NCBI GenBank assembly: GCA_038227995.1
Contig: JBBRPP010000030.1
Coordinates: forward strand, 6,130-70,129
Direction of reading: 5' to 3'
Source: WLMZ01 sp038227995
GTDB taxonomy: Bacteria > Actinomycetota > Acidimicrobiia > Acidimicrobiales > Ilumatobacteraceae
DNA length: 64,000 nucleotides
Shown here: positions 63,042 through 64,000 of the stretch, piece after piece
Position numbering within the stretch: position 1 is the stretch's first letter
Layout: each line of letters begins with the position of its first letter
The notes under the pieces: generated by a model
Databases searched by the model: none
What the model was told of the DNA's origin: nothing
Seen by the model: only the letters and a program-made list of their open reading frames with translations
Position numbers and translations under genes: made by a program

Positions 63042-63902
63042 ATGGGTTGCATGGAGGCGGCGTTCGCATCGATCGGTTTCGAGCTTGATGGCTTGGCCGC
63101 GCTCGACCTTGCGGTCATGTCCGGCGAGCAGTTGCAACGCGGTGTGCTGGCGATGCAGGCGGTCATCGATCGTGAGCGGGTGATCCAATCGCGGTGGCTG
63201 GCCGAGGCTGATGAGCGCAACATCGCGTCGGCGGCCGGGCATCGTGATATGGCGTCATGGCTCGCGGCGAAGGGCAAGACGTCGAAGGGTGCTGCGAACA
63301 AGCAGGCACGGTTGGGGAAGGCGTTGAACGCGCACCCTGAGCTCGCTGACGCGGTCGACGCAGGGACGTCGTCACCCGATGCGGCTGACGCGTTGGCGCC
63401 GATGTTGGATGGTGAGCATTCCGGGAACACGCTCGAACTCGTCCAAGCCTGCGCTGGGGCCACACCGGATCAGGCTCGTGCGGCAGGTCACCGGTTCCGT
63501 GAACTGAACCCGCCGTCAGGTTCCACTGCTCGCGATCGCGAAGAGGAGTTGCGTCAGAAGAGGGCGCTCAGGTTCTCCGACAACGGTGACGGCACCACCC
63601 GCGTCGACGGCACGCTCACCAACTTGGATGCGCGGACCGTGCAAGACGCGTTGCGCGGCATCATCGGCAAACCCTTGACCGGTGATGACCGGACGTTCGA
63701 CCAGAAGATGGCCGACGCACTCGTCCAACTCTGCACCGCCCAGAACAACGGACAGGTGAAAGGCGGCAGATCGAACCTTCCGACCATCCTGATCACGATC
63801 GACATCAACGACCTGAACGGCAACACCAACGGACCCGGCTACACATCACGCGGAGACGTGATCCCCGCCGAAGCGATCCGCAACATGACCTGGAACGCCA
63901 AC
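63042..63902 (+). pseudogene. DUF222/13E12-family HNH endonuclease gene, truncated by an insertion sequence
   Basis: About 287 residues of the DUF222 domain: EQLQRGVLAMQAVIDRER, HRDMASWLA, the helical SSPDAADALAPML, and the RFSDNGDGTTRVDGTLTNLDARTVQDAL segment. Intact members continue into an HNH domain with CRxPGC and DAHH motifs; here the frame ends at TWNAN with TGA at 63903. That TGA is the first three bases of an IS3-type end, so the HNH part is probably on the far side of the element, outside the window. Start ATG 63042 or 63051. The family is multicopy in actinobacteria. Confidence 0.85.
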
Positions 63903-64000
63903 TGAAGCGCCCTGGGATCCGCGGAGACTCATAATCTTGGAAACGAGAATGAGTCATGGCAAGTCAAAACAGTCCAACAACGCGTCGGTACACGCCTGAG
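63903..64000 (+). mobile_element. IS3-family insertion sequence, left end only
   Basis: The end starts TGAAGCGCCCTGGG and has GGAGACTC 17 bases on, matching the known left-end pattern of one IS3 group (TGAACCGCCCCGG...GGAGACT). A transposase start follows at 63956. The element continues beyond the window. Confidence 0.75.
63956..64000 (+). CDS. IS3-type transposase OrfA, N-terminal 15 codons
   Basis: ATG at 63956 opens a frame reading MASQNSPTTRRYTPE to the window end. The RRYTPE start is typical of IS3 OrfA proteins, whose helix-turn-helix follows directly. It sits 53 bases inside the IS end, a usual leader length. Too short for more certainty. Confidence 0.65.
   Translation, partial: MASQNSPTTRRYTPE

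Overview
The window is high-GC actinobacterial DNA. Supporting signs are a mycothiol-type TIGR03086 protein, actinobacterial small families (DUF3039, DUF4031), a truncated 13E12/DUF222 gene, LexA sites of the CGAAC-N4-GTTCG type, and large secreted S8 proteases, one with repeated surface modules. The mix suggests an Acidimicrobiia (Ilumatobacter-like) genome; this is an inference from gene content and nothing was searched. No rRNA, tRNA or CRISPR array was seen. Both edges cut genes: a membrane protein on the left, and an IS3-type insertion sequence on the right that interrupts a DUF222 gene.

Layout. 1-12 kb: partial membrane protein, SGNH hydrolase, an IclR-controlled LLM/SDR/SDR operon, a rhodanese-ThiF sulfur-carrier activating enzyme, a sirtuin, and a pepA/Gfo-Idh/UPF0303 operon. 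11.5-24 kb: YceI-like protein, heterodimeric ABC exporter, acyl-CoA dehydrogenase, small proteins, malic enzyme, zinc-ribbon and ASCH proteins. 24-33.7 kb: secreted S8 protease, NUDIX, phosphotransferase, DnaE2, and a sigma factor coupled to a VOC protein. 33.7-40.7 kb: a tightly coupled six-gene MoxR/DUF58/DUF4129 operon headed by a surface S8 protease. 40.7-45.5 kb: NUDIX, degenerate response regulator, imuB, imuA', and a CarH-like cobalamin regulator. 45.6-55.8 kb: NifU-like scaffold fragment, acyl-CoA dehydrogenase, lipoproteins, phosphatase, a selenoprotein, proline racemase homologue, DEAD-box helicase, ECF sigma/anti-sigma pair. 55.8-62.8 kb: a divergent flavin/Fe(II) oxygenase cluster. 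63-64 kb: DUF222 gene broken by an IS.

The strongest finding is at 49188-50312. Two apparently separate reading frames are one thioredoxin-fold protein joined by an in-frame TGA in a WAPY-TGA-GC context. A six-base-pair hairpin with a CGGGT loop lies 14 bases downstream, as expected for a bacterial SECIS, so the TGA is most likely selenocysteine. Automatic gene calling would split or truncate this gene.

The second theme is inducible mutagenesis. All three mutasome parts (DnaE2, ImuB, ImuA') are present, about 10 kb apart. Both transcription units carry a LexA-like palindrome exactly 13 bases before the start codon, and imuA'B follow a regulator with the Wx9EH signature of light-sensing CarH proteins. 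The third theme is a six-gene divergent cluster: FAD/NAD(P) protein, two LLM monooxygenases and FMN reductase on one side; a double DUF427 protein and an Fe(II)/2-oxoglutarate oxygenase on the other. It looks like an undescribed oxidative pathway.
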